The notes below the pieces were generated by a model that was not told the DNA's origin, did not search any database, and saw only the letters and a list, made by a program, of their open reading frames with translations. The position numbers and the translations under genes were made by a program. From Micropterix aruncella (Eukaryota > Arthropoda > Insecta > Lepidoptera > Micropterigidae), in the NCBI GenBank assembly GCA_944548615.1, contig OX155957.1, forward strand, positions 27,798,935 to 27,862,934: DNA of 64,000 nucleotides, in the 5' to 3' direction. Within the stretch, counting starts at the first letter, position 1; the number at the start of each line of letters is the position of its first letter. Positions 22,791 through 34,149 of the stretch are shown piece by piece.

Positions 22791-23130
22791 ATGCTCGGAT
22801 TCATTATTAGTTCATATGTGCAGGAGCACCATTTAACTGGAACGACATTTCACGCCTCAAACAAAGGGGTACCTGTTCTACAAGGGCCCACCGCCATTGT
22901 TTATGTCCGTCCGCAATAAACTGCAGAACTAAATGTGCCCATATGAAAAATCTTTTTCCTTCATTGTCGAAAACATTTCTCGAGTATTAGTTTGTGTTTT
23001 ATTTAAACCATTTCAACAATGTACTTTGACTTGGCCGATTTATGAAAGGGTTTTAATCACTGGGATTGAGTCGCGCGCTCCGCGTCAGTTTCGCTAAAAT
23101 GGAATGGATATGATTATATTTTTATTGGTA

Positions 23131-23719
23131 AGGCGACATGATACATGGGAACAACCATATCTGGAGAATTTTAGTTTTATGAGTTTTTTGAAAAATATAA
23201 GCATTAATTTCAAAAAAGTTTCTGAGTGAATCACTCGATAGGGAACCAATTTAAAATTTGGACTCAAAAAAGTTGCTCATTGCCTTGGACATTAAGGCTT
23301 TAAACTGACTTCGAAAACTTTCAGGCGCGTTTACTCCTACAATGTAAGCGGTGAGTGTTTTATTATAATATCATAATATTGACTGGTTAATTCTCTAGGG
23401 CAGCACTTAGCCACACTTTTTATTTAGGCCCTAAATTAATTACAATTAATTAAAACGTGAGAGCGCTTTGAGAGTTACGCTAAATATGCTTTGCCATTAA
23501 CACCCTTATACCACCACTGCGTAAAGATAGTTATTCTGTGCTAGCGCTACGATAGAGCATTTAGTATGCGCCTAGTAGCCGACGCGAGCGGACGTAGAAT
23601 CTGCGCTTGACGCTTCGTTAACGCAGGATTTTTATTGGTCAAACCGTACAAAATTGACCCCGCCTATTTTTCCGCGTGTACGCCCATTTCGGATATTTTT
23701 CTGAGGTCTCATGTCGCCT
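23131..23719 (+). mobile_element. MITE with AGGCGACAT ends and TA target site, copy 1 (589 bp)
   Basis: Ends are AGGCGACATGA on the left and TCATGTCGCCT on the right, with TA immediately outside on both sides (23129-23130 and 23720-23721). The whole body is matched in reverse orientation by 43951-44541, including 'gccattaacaccctta' and 'acaatgtaagcggtgagtgt'. There is no coding frame. TA target sites suggest mobilisation by a Tc1/mariner-type or similar transposase, which is inference. Confidence 0.85.
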
Positions 23720-24589
23720 TAAGTAAATTCAAATACGTTATTTAATAAATCAATGTAAATTGTAGAATATACAAACAAAAAGTAATATTCATATAAAAGG
23801 AAATTAGACATTCCAAAGTGAATATTCGTAATGGTAATAATGTTATTAATCGGTTAATCGCATAAACTTTCCGATTAGTCAGCATTTACATTGTTAGATT
23901 TTACATGTTAAACCAATTTTACATTAGCTTGTTAAAATTAAATTTAGTACGATAATTATGAAAATAATAATAAAACTGTCTTTAACTATCAAGCATTATC
24001 ATATCCGAGCGAAGAAGTATACGAATTAAGGATAATCAACGAAAAATAATATTGACGAAGTCAGTTCTTTTAAACGAACACGAAAACAAATGAAAACGGT
24101 GAAGGTTTGACATGTCCTAATTATTTGTAGACAAACTGTATTACGAAGCAATGATATATTTTTAAAAAACTGTTATCGCCCTACTTTAGGTGTCATAGTA
24201 AAAATAATGTTTTTTTCTTCAATTTTCCCTTTTTTTATTGTCACATTTAATCAATAGACTAAAATCTTTTGGCACAGTTATGTAAAGTCGACTGTCTTTT
24301 TACATTCACAGTAGTTTGGTAAATGTTCACGGAAAAATAAGAGACAGGTAAGTGAAACTATCAAGATAGTTTTTTTCTAAAATTTTTCAATGCCTTATAA
24401 ATCTAAAACAAATGAAAATGAACTGTCGGTCAAAAGATTTTTTCCGATGGATTTTGACGTCGTTTATGCTGACAGAGTTTGATCACGCGCAATATGTATA
24501 TCTGTTTCTTTTAGACTTATCTATATCTAAACTTTATTTTTTCTCTCTCATTGTAATTAGTAATATTTAGTGGCTGACAACAACTAGGG
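23720..24589. other. AT-rich non-coding DNA
   Basis: Nothing recognised. Confidence 0.45.
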
Positions 24590-25640
24590 TTGTCGACAAT
24601 AGCGGGCGAGCCCGTCACCTCAGGAAGTTTTAACGATTGGTCGTTCTATCTCCCTGGAGTGAGCGCAGAAGATTTGGACAAACCAATCCACCGTCAAGCT
24701 CCGCCACAAACCCGTAAGAGGCCAACGCCTTAACCGCGAGATAGCCAGGAGTGTTACCCAGCGGGCTTACACTCACGCCCTTACTTCCAATTGCGACCAG
24801 ATTACTCCAGTCTCTCGATTGGTTACGAGTTCGAGGTCGCTTGCGCGGTCCTCTCCCTTACGAAGCGGTGAAGCGGTGTATACCGAATCTATCGAGGACC
24901 ACGGCATCCTTTGCCCGGCTGTTCACCCAGGATCGGTTAGCCGATGGTCCTTTCAAGAGCAGTCGTCGTGAGGTCCGCAACCACCCCCGCTCTATAGGAA
25001 ACAGTACTGCTTCCAGACTCCCCCGACTGTTAGTCAGAGTGCGCAATCGATTGGCTTATGCCGCACGGTGCGCAGACCGTCCAGGAGCGCCAGAAGTTTG
25101 ATTCCTAGGGGAAACTAACCCTAAGGGCCAGAGTCCTACCCAGGCTCGCACTTCATGCGTGGAGGCCCGTGAATGTGACCAACCCTGAACAGAATGGGTC
25201 TTCGTGGCCAACTCAGCAAGGGCCCATTAACTCCCTAATAACAGTGGCTGCCAACAGGTCAGCTTCCACGCCCCCTTCTTAGGAAACAGTATATTGTTGC
25301 CAGACTACTCCAGTTATTTGTGGGAGTGCACAGTCGATTGGCTGACGCCACACGGTGCGTAAACCGCCCAGTAGCGCCGGAAGGTCATCCCCCAGGGAAA
25401 ACTGATCCACCGTGCATGAATGAGACACAGGGAAAACAAAGTCCTTTCTGGGGTAGACCCTCTTGGAGGAGGCTACTGTATAGTAGCTGAACCGCGAGTT
25501 GGGCCGACCCCAAAGAACGAGGTTGGTCTTAGTGGCCCAACTGCACGAGAACCATTAGCTACCAACTGTTTACAGTTCACTTACAAGGTGAAAGCGCTTC
25601 CCTATAATTTAGTGTCGCATCATTACGACAAGGCTTATTA
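24590..25640 (+). repeat. Family A, longest copy
   Basis: It runs from 'gttgtcgacaatagcgggcgagcccgtcacctc' to 'acgagaaccattagctaccaac', with internal duplication of the parts around 'ggaaacagta', 'gccgcacggtgcgcagaccg' and 'gccacacggtgcgtaaaccg' (25010-25090 and 25285-25375). Stop codons occur in all frames. It is the best reference copy for the family. Confidence 0.8.
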
Positions 25641-25769
25641 ACTGACATAATTGCCGTTCGCCATTCCGCGCTTAACGACCAGTTATGACAACATAGTTTT
25701 CCGATGATTATGCACGTTTATTTATGAATGCGTCGACGAATTTATTATTCTCAATGCTGTTTCGTCATC

Positions 25770-26035
25770 TCGTTTTCGGTCAGGCGCGGCGGAAAGGCCG
25801 CGGCGCGGTCCGCCATTGTGTTTCGGATTTTTGCGTAGAAAATGCGCGTTGCAGACGCAACCAGTCGTGAAATTGAACAACAGCCGCGTTTCCGCAATGT
25901 GCGTGTCAACGCGGCAAAGCGGGCTCTCGAATCTGTCTCTTTTCTTGACATCGGAGTTTCGACTAATGTAGAGATTTCGATTTTATTTACCGCAATGTTT
26001 CATCAACGTCAACATCCGCCGGCGTACGAGTAGTT
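25770..26035. promoter_or_regulatory. CpG-rich single-copy patch
   Basis: 'gcgcggcggaaaggccgcggcgcggtccgccatt' and flanks are GC-rich and not repeated in the window. Candidate regulatory DNA or 5' exon with no further support. Just right of it, 'atggctatgtagagttagcaaca' is repeated twice (26041-26120). Confidence 0.25.
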
Positions 26036-26274
26036 TTTTTTATGGCAATGTAGAGTTAGCAACAGAGTCAGTTATGACTATGTAGCCATATTTATTATGG
26101 CTATGTAGAGTTAGCAACATGCGTAAGAGCCCGTTTTTAACGCGCTTTTATTAGGTCGACCTGTATGTAACTAACTATGTAATGGAATCTAAGGTAACTA
26201 ATTTAACCATCTTCCAAGGATCGTAGCGTCATGAAAATTGGCAGCTGTATGTAGTTCTGATGACAATACAATAA

Positions 26275-26485
26275 TATGGTACTGCCGAACTGATCTGATG
26301 ATGGAGTCGGAAGATATGAACTGGAACTTCATGATGGAACATCGTATCATAGCTGTGTTTGGACTTGTTAGAAAAGTCTTGGAATGAACTTTGACCACGA
26401 TTAGGTTTCAAGGTCTGATGATGAAGCCGGAAGATAGGCACTGGCATTCCATGATGGAATGTCGTATCATAGTCATGTGTATGTG
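26275..26485. repeat. Two tandem copies of a roughly 125-bp repeat
   Basis: 'ctgatgatgga.tcggaagat' ... 'ttcatgatggaacatcgtatcatag' at 26292 recurs at 26415. This word pattern is one I recall from lepidopteran dispersed repeats. Confidence 0.65.
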
Positions 26486-26514
26486 TTTTTTTAAAACTAT
26501 TAATTTATTACTAT

Positions 26515-26945
26515 GACGGACCGTCTGATTTGACGGAAACCGTCGCCCGGAGATAGGTGTTCACATCTAGACCGATCCGTCAAAAAAATCGGCCGAACAG
26601 TCGAGGTCAGTCCTCAGTTTTGTCAAGTGCGGACCCCGAAACGATGCCTGCGGGGAAAGAGATGTATATCCGCGGGGCAGGCGGCGGCGTATATCGATGG
26701 TGTCGAAACGTGCTTTTTATTGGCGCGGCCGTTCAGTTCACATTACGACGGTCCGGGCGTTTAGACGGCGCTCCGAAGTGACAAACCGTCCGTCCAAAAA
26801 CTCGGATCCTGTACCCGGATCCGTATAAATGTGAACAGCTTCATATAAATTGTTCAGCCACTGGCACTTCCGTCTGTTTGGACGGACCGTCGAAACAGAC
26901 GGCCCGTCAACTATGAACGGGCCCGTTCCCACTAGGGAACGGGCT
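26515..26945. mobile_element. Possible foldback DNA element with GACGGACCGTC words
   Basis: The left end has 'gacggaccgtctgatttgacgg'. The right end has 'ggacggaccgtcgaaacagacgg' and 'ccgtc', with several more copies of the word inside (for example 26783 and 26883). The clustering of an inverted, self-complementary word near both ends resembles subterminal repeats of a non-autonomous DNA transposon. The ends and target duplication could not be fixed. Confidence 0.4.
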
Positions 26946-27900
26946 GTAACAATCGATAAATGATCTCCTAGGTGGGCCTGTCGCGCTCGAAAATGAACCC
27001 TTCAAAACCACTACTGAAAGCCGGCCAGTAGTAGTTTGGTCGCAGTCAAATTCAGTGAATCGTATGCATCAAATGTGGCATATTTCTAAGACTACGCAAT
27101 CCATAGTCAAAACCTTTTCATCGCAGTCTCACCCTGACGTCTTATCGGGTACGATCGTCTATGACCCGTTTTTTTATGTCTCCATTCAATTATTTCTACA
27201 CACACACACACACCGTCGACCGATCAACTTATTTCAAGCTCAAGTAATAGGGCACAGTCACTCTGTATAATTCTAGCTCTGTGTACTGTGGCAGTCGTCC
27301 CTCGGGCTTAGATACGGCTTTGTATGTATGTATTGGTTTGTTCAACGCTTTGTCAAAAGAAGACAGGATCCCTTGCCGCCAGCGGTTGTCATGGTGACGG
27401 CAGGCTACGCGTTGTGTGTTTGTGTACGAGTTGGGGGTCGTCGCAATGGTGTGAAAGCTTAGTTAGAGGGATAAGAGTGAAAGCGAAAAAAGAAAAATCA
27501 ATTTTTAAGTCAAGTTTTTGGAATGTATGATAAACACACGAGTGGTTTCGATCGTTTAATCGCACGATTATTATTATTGTTGTTCAAAAAGACGCAAGTT
27601 TGACATAAATCCGACAATCACCTATTTTAATTTTACTGTATCGCAATATTAAAACATAATGTAACTTCATTACGTCGTGACCTTGGGATCTCACTTCTAA
27701 CATGACAGCATGTAGTAGTATACGTAAGGGTTGTAGTCGGACACATGACTCATGTGGGAACTACAATATACCTACTGTTATTTCCGTATTAACCGTAAGG
27801 AAAATGTTGATACGTATTATCGACTAATGGAGTTTCAACAAAATTCCTTGTAATTCAACAAAATTACGATTGAAACAATCTTAGATTTCAATACGCTATG
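26946..27900. other. Non-coding DNA with a short (CA)n
   Basis: (CA) run at 27198-27212. The rest is unremarkable. Confidence 0.4.
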
Positions 27901-27901
27901 A

Positions 27902-28372
27902 AGTGTCTACTTTGCTGTCTGCGAGTCGGTTATTCGATATGGCATCGTACCTTGGGGCTGTGCAGCAAAAACGCTTCTGGCCACCCTTTACAAAGCGCAA
28001 AAGGCTATACTAAGGGTGATCAATAAAAAACCCCAAACATATTCTTCCGATGACCTTTTCCAAGAGTATAGAGTGTTTAGTGTGAGAAAAATGTTTGTGC
28101 TAGTAACTCTCATTAAATTCCAGAGTGAGTTAGGAAAACAGAAAAAAAGCCAGCAATCTCGTGTGACAAGAAGATCGAAACAAACAAATTTTGCAATACC
28201 ACTCAGGAGATCCGCTTTTGGCCAATCCAGTTTCTCTTATCTTGCCCCCAAATTTTATAACTGCCTACCACCAAACATTAAAGACATTAAAATTTCATAT
28301 AAATTTAAAAATAGTTTGAGTGCCTACCTCTTAAATTGTACAAATGCAGATATTGAACACCTTATTAGATAA
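27902..28372 (+). pseudogene. Jockey/CR1-like reverse transcriptase C-terminal fragment
   Basis: An open segment of about 156 codons begins after a stop at 27899. It carries 'ESVIRYGIVPWGCAAKTLL', then 'YKAQKAILRVI', and near the end 'FNAF'-type sequence 'APKFYNCLPPNIK'. This is the usual order downstream of the polymerase core in Jockey/CR1-type LINEs: a thumb region, a conserved Trp-Gly, an 'aQK..lRvi' helix and an 'iYN.LP..ik' end. The catalytic core is absent, so it is a 5'-truncated dead copy. The AT-rich 3' UTR follows to about 28800 and includes 'aggcggcagcctagttag'. A relative on the other strand is at 37191-37764. Confidence 0.7.
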
Positions 28373-28899
28373 TTGAATCTTTATAATAAAAACATAATAG
28401 TATATGTAGTAATATAAATTTATCATTTCTTAATGTATTTTTAGTTTAATTTTTGTGAAATTATTTTGTAAATTATTAATACATATTAATACTTATTAAT
28501 ACATATATAAATATATATATTAATTTTTATCATGTTTTAAAATAAAATAATAGGTTATTGACAATTTTAATGACATTTTCTTACGAATTTTTATTAGGTA
28601 ATTAAGATATTTCTGTTAAGTATGATTTTGTTTATTTATATAAATAAAATATAATATTATAGATTTCTTAGGATAATTAAAATAAATTGTCTACCTTGGA
28701 ACAGGCGGCAGCCTAGTTAGGTTAAGACTTTTGTAAATTGAATCCACTCATTATTTGAACTAAATAAATAATTTGAATGTGAAATTTGAATTTGAAAAAA
28801 CATTGTTATTTTGTATAAAACCGTATTAACAAAATGGTAATGTAAGAATCAATCTAATATTTTTCTCAGTGTTATAGATAGCCAAATAAATTGCTATTA

Positions 28900-29059
28900 T
28901 AGTGGAACCTCTCATAACAAGCCATATTTCGTTCCAGACTCCTACTTGTAAAGCGAAACAATTTTTTCAATACTCGTTATGAGAGGTCCAATTACTAGTT
29001 AAGAGCAATTACTGCGAATTACTTGTGATGAGACGTGCTCGTGATGAAAGGTTCCACTG
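28900..29059. mobile_element. TA-flanked MITE, 160 bp, ends (T/C)AGTGGAACCT
   Basis: The left end 'tagtggaacctctcataacaag' and the right end read inward 'cagtggaacctttcatcacgag' are inverted repeats of about 22 bp with a few differences. TA lies at 28898-28899 and 29060-29061. The interior is 'tcgttccagactc..act...aagcgaaacaat'. No coding sequence. The TA target and end structure fit a mariner-type MITE. Confidence 0.75.
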
Positions 29060-29254
29060 TACTTTCGCCGTCAATGCTATCAGCACCACCTGCATTTCGC
29101 CGGCGCAGAAAGGTTGATAAAAATCGTACTATGGAGCAGAGCAATCTAATACCATATATAATCAATAGTAATAGTGGAAAGTCGCTTCCTGTGTTGCACA
29201 TTGTGGCCATACTAGTACTCATATGATGGTGGAAATAGTGCGTTATTTTCCGTT

Positions 29255-29535
29255 TGGGGATCCACGGTGCGACGCCCGCCCGACGCGACGTCCATCTGCT
29301 AGAGGGTCAGTTGTCAGATACAGTACAGCACGCCCGGATATGGAGCAGGGCGGCGAGAGACAGAGAGGGCGATACGCGCGGGCGAGACCGGCCCCCCCTC
29401 CAGTTGGGGGTTCGTTTCACCCCCAACCCCACTACCCTCGTTCTTTCTGCGGAGCGTGGGGTATGAGGTTATAAATAAACAGTCCGGCGCGCGCCGCCCC
29501 CGGAGCCCGGGGCGCGGACCCGCCGCTCTTGTTTG
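29255..29535. promoter_or_regulatory. CpG-rich island, candidate promoter or 5' exon
   Basis: GC-rich with 'ggcgcgcgccgcccccggag' at 29486 and 'gagcccggggcgcgg'. There is a TATA-like 'tataaataaa' at 29470. No repeat copy seen. Nothing downstream fixes a gene. Confidence 0.3.
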
Positions 29536-30104
29536 CGCATCGTAATTTTCCTAACATTATCGAAAATTAGAGGAAGCCGAAAGGATGTTGACTTAATTCG
29601 CCCCAAGGCTAATGAAAGCATTATATTATCCAAATATGAGCCTAAAATAGCCCTACACCCACGTTAATATATAGCACCACGGTACAATCATAGAAGAAGT
29701 ACATTTCCTTTCGCAATTGTAATAATGAGTTAAGAATGCAAAATGTCCGGAAATCGCTTTCATCTGTCGAGTCGCATTACGTTGCTTGGTATTTTTACTC
29801 GGACTGATATACTGCGCGCATACAAGATATGTTTCTCATTTCGATATTTTCCGCTTGCCGTTTGTTCCGTTCCCCCCTGGTGGCGATCTGGAAGCCAGCG
29901 AAGCCAGTGAAGCTAGTGAAGCGCAAGCCCGAAAGCCCTTACGTACGTATAGACCGTTGACCGTGGCTCGGCGGTCGTTCTCGATTTTTATCGCGTTCGA
30001 TATTTATTGTGTAATAAATATCCCATGAGATGTTTTCGCATCGACCACGGTTTGGGATAAAAGTCGGTAGCGGTGACCAGATTCTTAAAGTTGTGTTTGT
30101 TTGA
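29536..30104. other. Non-coding DNA
   Basis: Short local repeat 'gaagccagcgaagccagtgaagctagtgaagc' at 29889. No exon supported. Confidence 0.4.
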
Positions 30105-30185
30105 ATGGTGGGCTTATTGCCAAGTGGCAAAATCTAACGACCATCCCGTCAGGGTTATAGTGACTAAAGGTTTATATAGGCAAAT
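30105..30185 (-). repeat. Family B fragment
   Basis: 'atggtgggcttattgccaagtggcaaaatctaacgaccat' and 'ggttatagtgactaaaggtttatataggcaaattaat' match parts of 20545-20790. Confidence 0.65.
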
Positions 30186-30189
30186 TAAT

Positions 30190-30322
30190 GTAGAACCTAT
30201 CATAACGACCATAACTCGTTCCAGACTCTTACTCATTAAGCGAAACAATTTCTCCCATACTCGTTAAAGAGAGGTGCGAATTATTCGTTATGAGAGGTGC
30301 TCGTTATAAGAGGTTCCACTTA
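30190..30322. mobile_element. Second copy of the AGTGGAACCT MITE
   Basis: 'gtagaacctatcataacgacc', 'ctcgttccagactcttactc', 'aagcgaaacaatt', 'ctcgttataagaggttccact' follow the order at 28900-29059. It is inserted at the right edge of the family B fragment. The left end has lost a few bases. Confidence 0.7.
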
Positions 30323-30478
30323 CAAGTGGAACTTTCGTAAATTAGTGGTTATAATAAATGAGTATATTTACGTAATAAACATAATAGTGAAAATAGGACA
30401 GACATTTATAATCTTTGTCAACTCAATATCGAAGGAAGGAATGGTACCTATATATGGACAAGGTAGGAGACGGGTATG

Positions 30479-30517
30479 GGGGGGGGGGGGGGGGGGGGGG
30501 GTTGGGGGGGTATTTAT
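30479..30517 (+). repeat. Poly-G tract
   Basis: 22 consecutive G (30479-30500 plus one) then 'ttggggggg'. This is strong quadruplex-type sequence and a likely site of length error. Confidence 0.9.
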
Positions 30518-30614
30518 ACATTAACCCCTTACCGTATGAATTATGAAGGAGGGTAATAAAAAATATATTTTTTTAGTAAAAACGTGTTTATTTATCTTTA
30601 TTTAACATAATTAA

Positions 30615-31082
30615 CCCTTGACTACACTCGCGGGGTACAAACGTACCCCACGAGATCTATTTCACACTCTAATTCTGTAGTCGCGCGGGTGTCGGTGTTG
30701 CGCGTCCATGTGTCGCCAGAGAGTGTGTTTCTAAAATTAGGCCTAATTTTATCATTTATTTTATGAAACGACTATTACTTCTAGTGCAAAAACATGATTA
30801 AAGGTTGTGTGAAAGTACATATTGTCTTAGCTTAACTTACTTTATTTGAAAAAGGTAGTATTTCCGGTTGTCTTTGTTAAAATTTTATATAAGTTTTGTT
30901 ATGTTTTACCAATTGGAATACTAATAAAGACATTTGATTCTCAAATTGCGTTTTATTCCTATGCTAAAATAAGAAATATATAATTTCTCATTTATATTAA
31001 AATTTTCCTAAAAAAGAAAAGGGGTACAAAACAACCCCACTAGTGGACATACGTGTGCCAAAACCGCGAGTGTAATCAAGGG
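30615..31082. mobile_element. piggyBac-like MITE, 468 bp, 19-bp inverted ends, TTAA both sides
   Basis: Left end CCCTTGACTACACTCGCGG and right end read inward CCCTTGATTACACTCGCGG differ at one of 19 positions. TTAA lies at 30611-30614 and 31083-31086. Directly inside are 'ggggtacaaacgtacccc' on the left and 'ggggtacaaaacaacccc' on the right. There is no transposase frame, so it is non-autonomous. The good preservation of the ends suggests a fairly recent insertion. Confidence 0.85.
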
Positions 31083-31169
31083 TTAAAACAAAAAAAAACA
31101 GTTATTATTTATGAAATTACATGAAAGAGCTTCGTATGCATTCTGGCTTCGTATGCATTCTAGTGAAAA

Positions 31170-31451
31170 TCAAGTAAGGCCATTTCTGGCTTTATATGCA
31201 TAGCAGTTGTATGCATAGCGGTACAATAACATTTTTTTTAAGTGAATGAAATGGGGAGAGGAAGGTTCGTATTCCAGATCAGAATCGGAAGCAAGCTCAT
31301 CTTCACTCATAAAACCATCACCTAGTATAGGATTTACATGCTTGGAAGAACCATGAAAGCGTCCAGGATCCATTTCCGAAAAGCATAAGATAGAAGCTTG
31401 AGTGTATATAGGAAGCCATATTTGACGGGCAGTATTTTGACGGCAACGCAT
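31170..31451 (-). pseudogene. Acidic reading frame inside the possible piggyBac-like element
   Basis: A 93-codon frame whose internal Met at about residue 27 starts 'MDPGRFHGSSKHVNP', followed by an acidic stretch 'MSEDELASDSDLEYEPSSPH'. piggyBac transposases often have an acidic N-terminal region, and the frame sits inside an element with piggyBac-type ends. It may be a leftover N-terminal piece of a transposase. No catalytic Asp motif is visible and it could be a chance frame. Confidence 0.3.
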
Positions 31452-31879
31452 ACCAAGCCATATTTGGAGTTTGCAAAAAACAGTTCAAAAATCAAACGAA
31501 AATAAAACTAAATACAAAACAACTTACTGTTATCGTAGGCGATAGTTCTAAGGGTAAATAACAATTTTTATTGCAGATCTCAGTCACTTTATTACTATTA
31601 TTTTGCACTCATAAAAGTTTCACTAACTTGTTGCACTTCACTCGCCGGCCACTTTACGAAATAACCTCAAATAGTTTTGACACATATGACTTACCATAGA
31701 CAAAAAAAATACATTTCGTTTTATCAAGAAACAGTTCTTATGATACAATTTATTTTACTATAATTTAAAGATTAATTAAAACTTAAAAATAATAACAAAC
31801 TTTAGAAGCCACAAATGGCTTCGTATGCGGTAAGGGGCAAAGTATGGGTAAGAGGGTATTTATACATCGAAAAGTGTAA

Positions 31880-32230
31880 CGACTCGAGCCGACTCTGCGC
31901 TCGAAAAGCAATTTCCGTCCGAATCGCGAGCGACGACTTCTTTGTTCGCACGTTCGGAATGTTTCATTGAAAGTCACGCGCGTACGAAAAGCCAGGCCGT
32001 TCCGCTACGGCCGCGGCTACCATAGAAAACCCGAGACAACGAGAAGAATGCGCGGGACGCAAACAATGAAAGGGTCAAAGGTCGAGGTCTCGCGACAGAA
32101 GAAACTAGAAATACTGACGGCGTGTCACAACACACCGTGTGACAGAGATCAAATAGAAAGCGTAGCTATAGCCAAACAAACACCGGTTCAATCGGTGTTC
32201 GCTTGGAAGCGAAATAACGTGTGAAGTCAT
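31880..32230. other. CpG-containing single-copy patch
   Basis: 'cgcgcgtacgaaaagccaggccgttccgctacggccgcgg' and flanks are not seen elsewhere in the window. No exon is convincing. Candidate conserved non-coding DNA. Confidence 0.3.
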
Positions 32231-32364
32231 ATCGCGACAGAGGAGAAAGATTACAAAAAGTTAACATGACATAAGACGTCAAATAAACGACTGTATTGCC
32301 AGAGTATTGGTAGTGAATCGCGAATGGTAGTATTGGTAGCGAATGGTTTCGTGCAGCTTAGGCC

Positions 32365-33075
32365 ATAAGATCCACCGTGTTTCGAGTCCGCCCAACTCAC
32401 GATTCAGCTCCTATTCAGGAGCCTCCTCCTGCGAGGGACTACCACGGGAAGATCTCTCGCGTCCCAGACCTCACATCTTGTGGATCGGTTTCCCTTGGAG
32501 GAAGGCCCTCTAGCGCTCCTGAACGGTTTGCGCACTATGCGGCTTCAGCCATTCGGTTGTGCACTCTGACAAATTACTGAAAACGTGTGGAGATTATGGA
32601 AATATACTGTCTCCTAAGCAACAAGGGTGGATGTTGACCTATTGTCATGCCACTCTTGAAACGACATATAGGCCACCCGATCCCGTGATACTTTAAGGGC
32701 AAAGGACGCCCAGTTCCGCGATAAATTCAAATTGAATTACCGCTTTAATACAACTGGTAGAGGCCGCGCAAGCGACTTCGGTCCTGTAACCAGTCGGGAG
32801 GACAAAGGTATCCTGAAGATTAGTGCCAGACAGAGATATCCTGCCAAAACTGGTACCCAGGGGGCGAGGTGGCCCACTGGGTTAGTGCCTTGCCGTGAGG
32901 CGTTGGACTCTGGCGGGTTTGTGGCTTTGCTGGACGGTAGATTTGTGTCGTCATAAAGTCTTCTACGCTCACCTCGTGGAAGACAGAACGAACAATATCG
33001 TTAAAACTTTCGAGGTGACGGGTTAGCCCGTTGTAATCGACATCTCCAAATGCATTGCTAGAGTACACGAAGACA
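32365..33075 (-). repeat. Family A copy, inverted
   Basis: Read on the minus strand it gives 'aacccgtcacctcgaaagttttaacgatattgttcgttctg', 'gaggtgagcgtagaagact', 'gaagtcgcttgcgcggcctctacc', 'gcggtaattcaa', 'cacgggatcgggtggcc' and 'gagctgaatcgtgagttgggc' in family A order. Confidence 0.8.
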
Positions 33076-33139
33076 AAACGTTCATTCCTTGACTGGTCTG
33101 CATCTTACGACACAATATCTCTTTATTATGTCTCAATGT

Positions 33140-33390
33140 TCTCTACATAGTATTACTTTATTACTAACCCTACTAATAAACTTTATTTTTAATATGTCAG
33201 CTCGCAATCTATAATAATTCGTAAATGGCACACTAGGTACAGGCGTAAGCCTAGTTAGATATGTGACGTTCATCGGGTTGCATAGGATTGGGAAGAATCA
33301 ATTTGTCGCTTTATTTTAATTTAAAAGTTATTATTTTTTCCTAGTGTAATCTTAGTTTAAATATGACATATGAAATATGAAATAAATTTG
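33140..33390 (+). mobile_element. Retrotransposon 3' UTR-like fragment
   Basis: 'aggtacaggcgtaagcctagttaga' ... 'aaatatgacatatgaaatatgaaataaa' resembles the 3' UTR at 28680-28800 ('aggcggcagcctagttaggtt', 'tgtgaaatttgaatttga'). Confidence 0.4.
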
Positions 33391-34149
33391 TGGTGGGGGT
33401 AGTCGCTTGTCGCTAACTAAACAGGATCGGCTTCTACTCACTTGCACTGGCAGTTTCATAAATACTAAGCACTATTTCAGCATGTTTACACGCAAGGTAT
33501 TAGTGTAAATGACAAGTTTTAAGCATTAGCTACTAAGCCCGTGTAAACTTAGCATTACACACTGACAACCGACGAACATAGTGCAGACATGCGGATAGTG
33601 CAGCAATCATAGACTATGTCCCTCACCAGCATGGGAGTATTTAGGTGAAAAGACAATAAAAAATATTTATAGCAACCTTCTTCTATTGCCTAATTTTTTC
33701 AAGCGACACTCAAGGCGAAAGTAATTCTTATCGTCACGCGACAAATAATAAAAGTGTTTCGCACATCGTTTGATTCACTTTAAAAAAGCAAACATTTGTA
33801 AAACTGATTAAATTCAAATTCGGGTTAAACAAACGCTATTTTGTCGTCGTCGCTCGCTATCACGGACGCTCAAGGCGAATAACGTGGCGCTGAAAGCTTA
33901 ATGTTTTAAAGAACAAACAGTGAAAAAGATGCCATTGAAAGACAACGATTTGGCACAGCAGCAATAACAGCGCAGGCATTAAATTGAGCTCAGAGCTAAG
34001 AAGCTGTTTTAAATCATGAGCGGTCTAAGAATAAGAACGTGTTAAAAACCTTCGCAAGTAGGTGACAGTGATTACCAAAACTTAATTTTTGGCCATACGG
34101 AAAATAAGGAAATGAAACTGATAATATATTCAAATTAAATATCATTGAA
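33391..34149. other. Non-coding DNA
   Basis: No feature recognised. A somewhat GC-richer patch lies at 33840-33900. Confidence 0.4.

Larger units (their letters stand above)
30525..31837. mobile_element. Possible piggyBac-like element with CCCCTTACCG ends
   Basis: The left end follows TTAA (30521-30524) and reads CCCCTTACCGTATGAATTATG. The right end read inward is CCCCTTACCGCATACGAAGCC. The word 'ggcttcgtatgc' recurs inside (31142 and 31818), like subterminal repeats. TTAA is not present at the right end (it reads CAAA), so the target site may have decayed. The same 14-bp string 'gggtatttatacat' lies outside both ends (30508 and 31854), which is unexplained. Another TTAA MITE is nested at 30615-31082. 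Confidence 0.4.

Noticed and set aside
24751..25101. 117-codon frame inside family A
   Set aside because: Not conserved in the other family A copies, which carry stops or indels in this frame.
26041..26130. CRISPR-like direct repeats ('tatgtagagttagcaaca')
   Set aside because: Only two imperfect copies in a eukaryotic genome; a local duplication.
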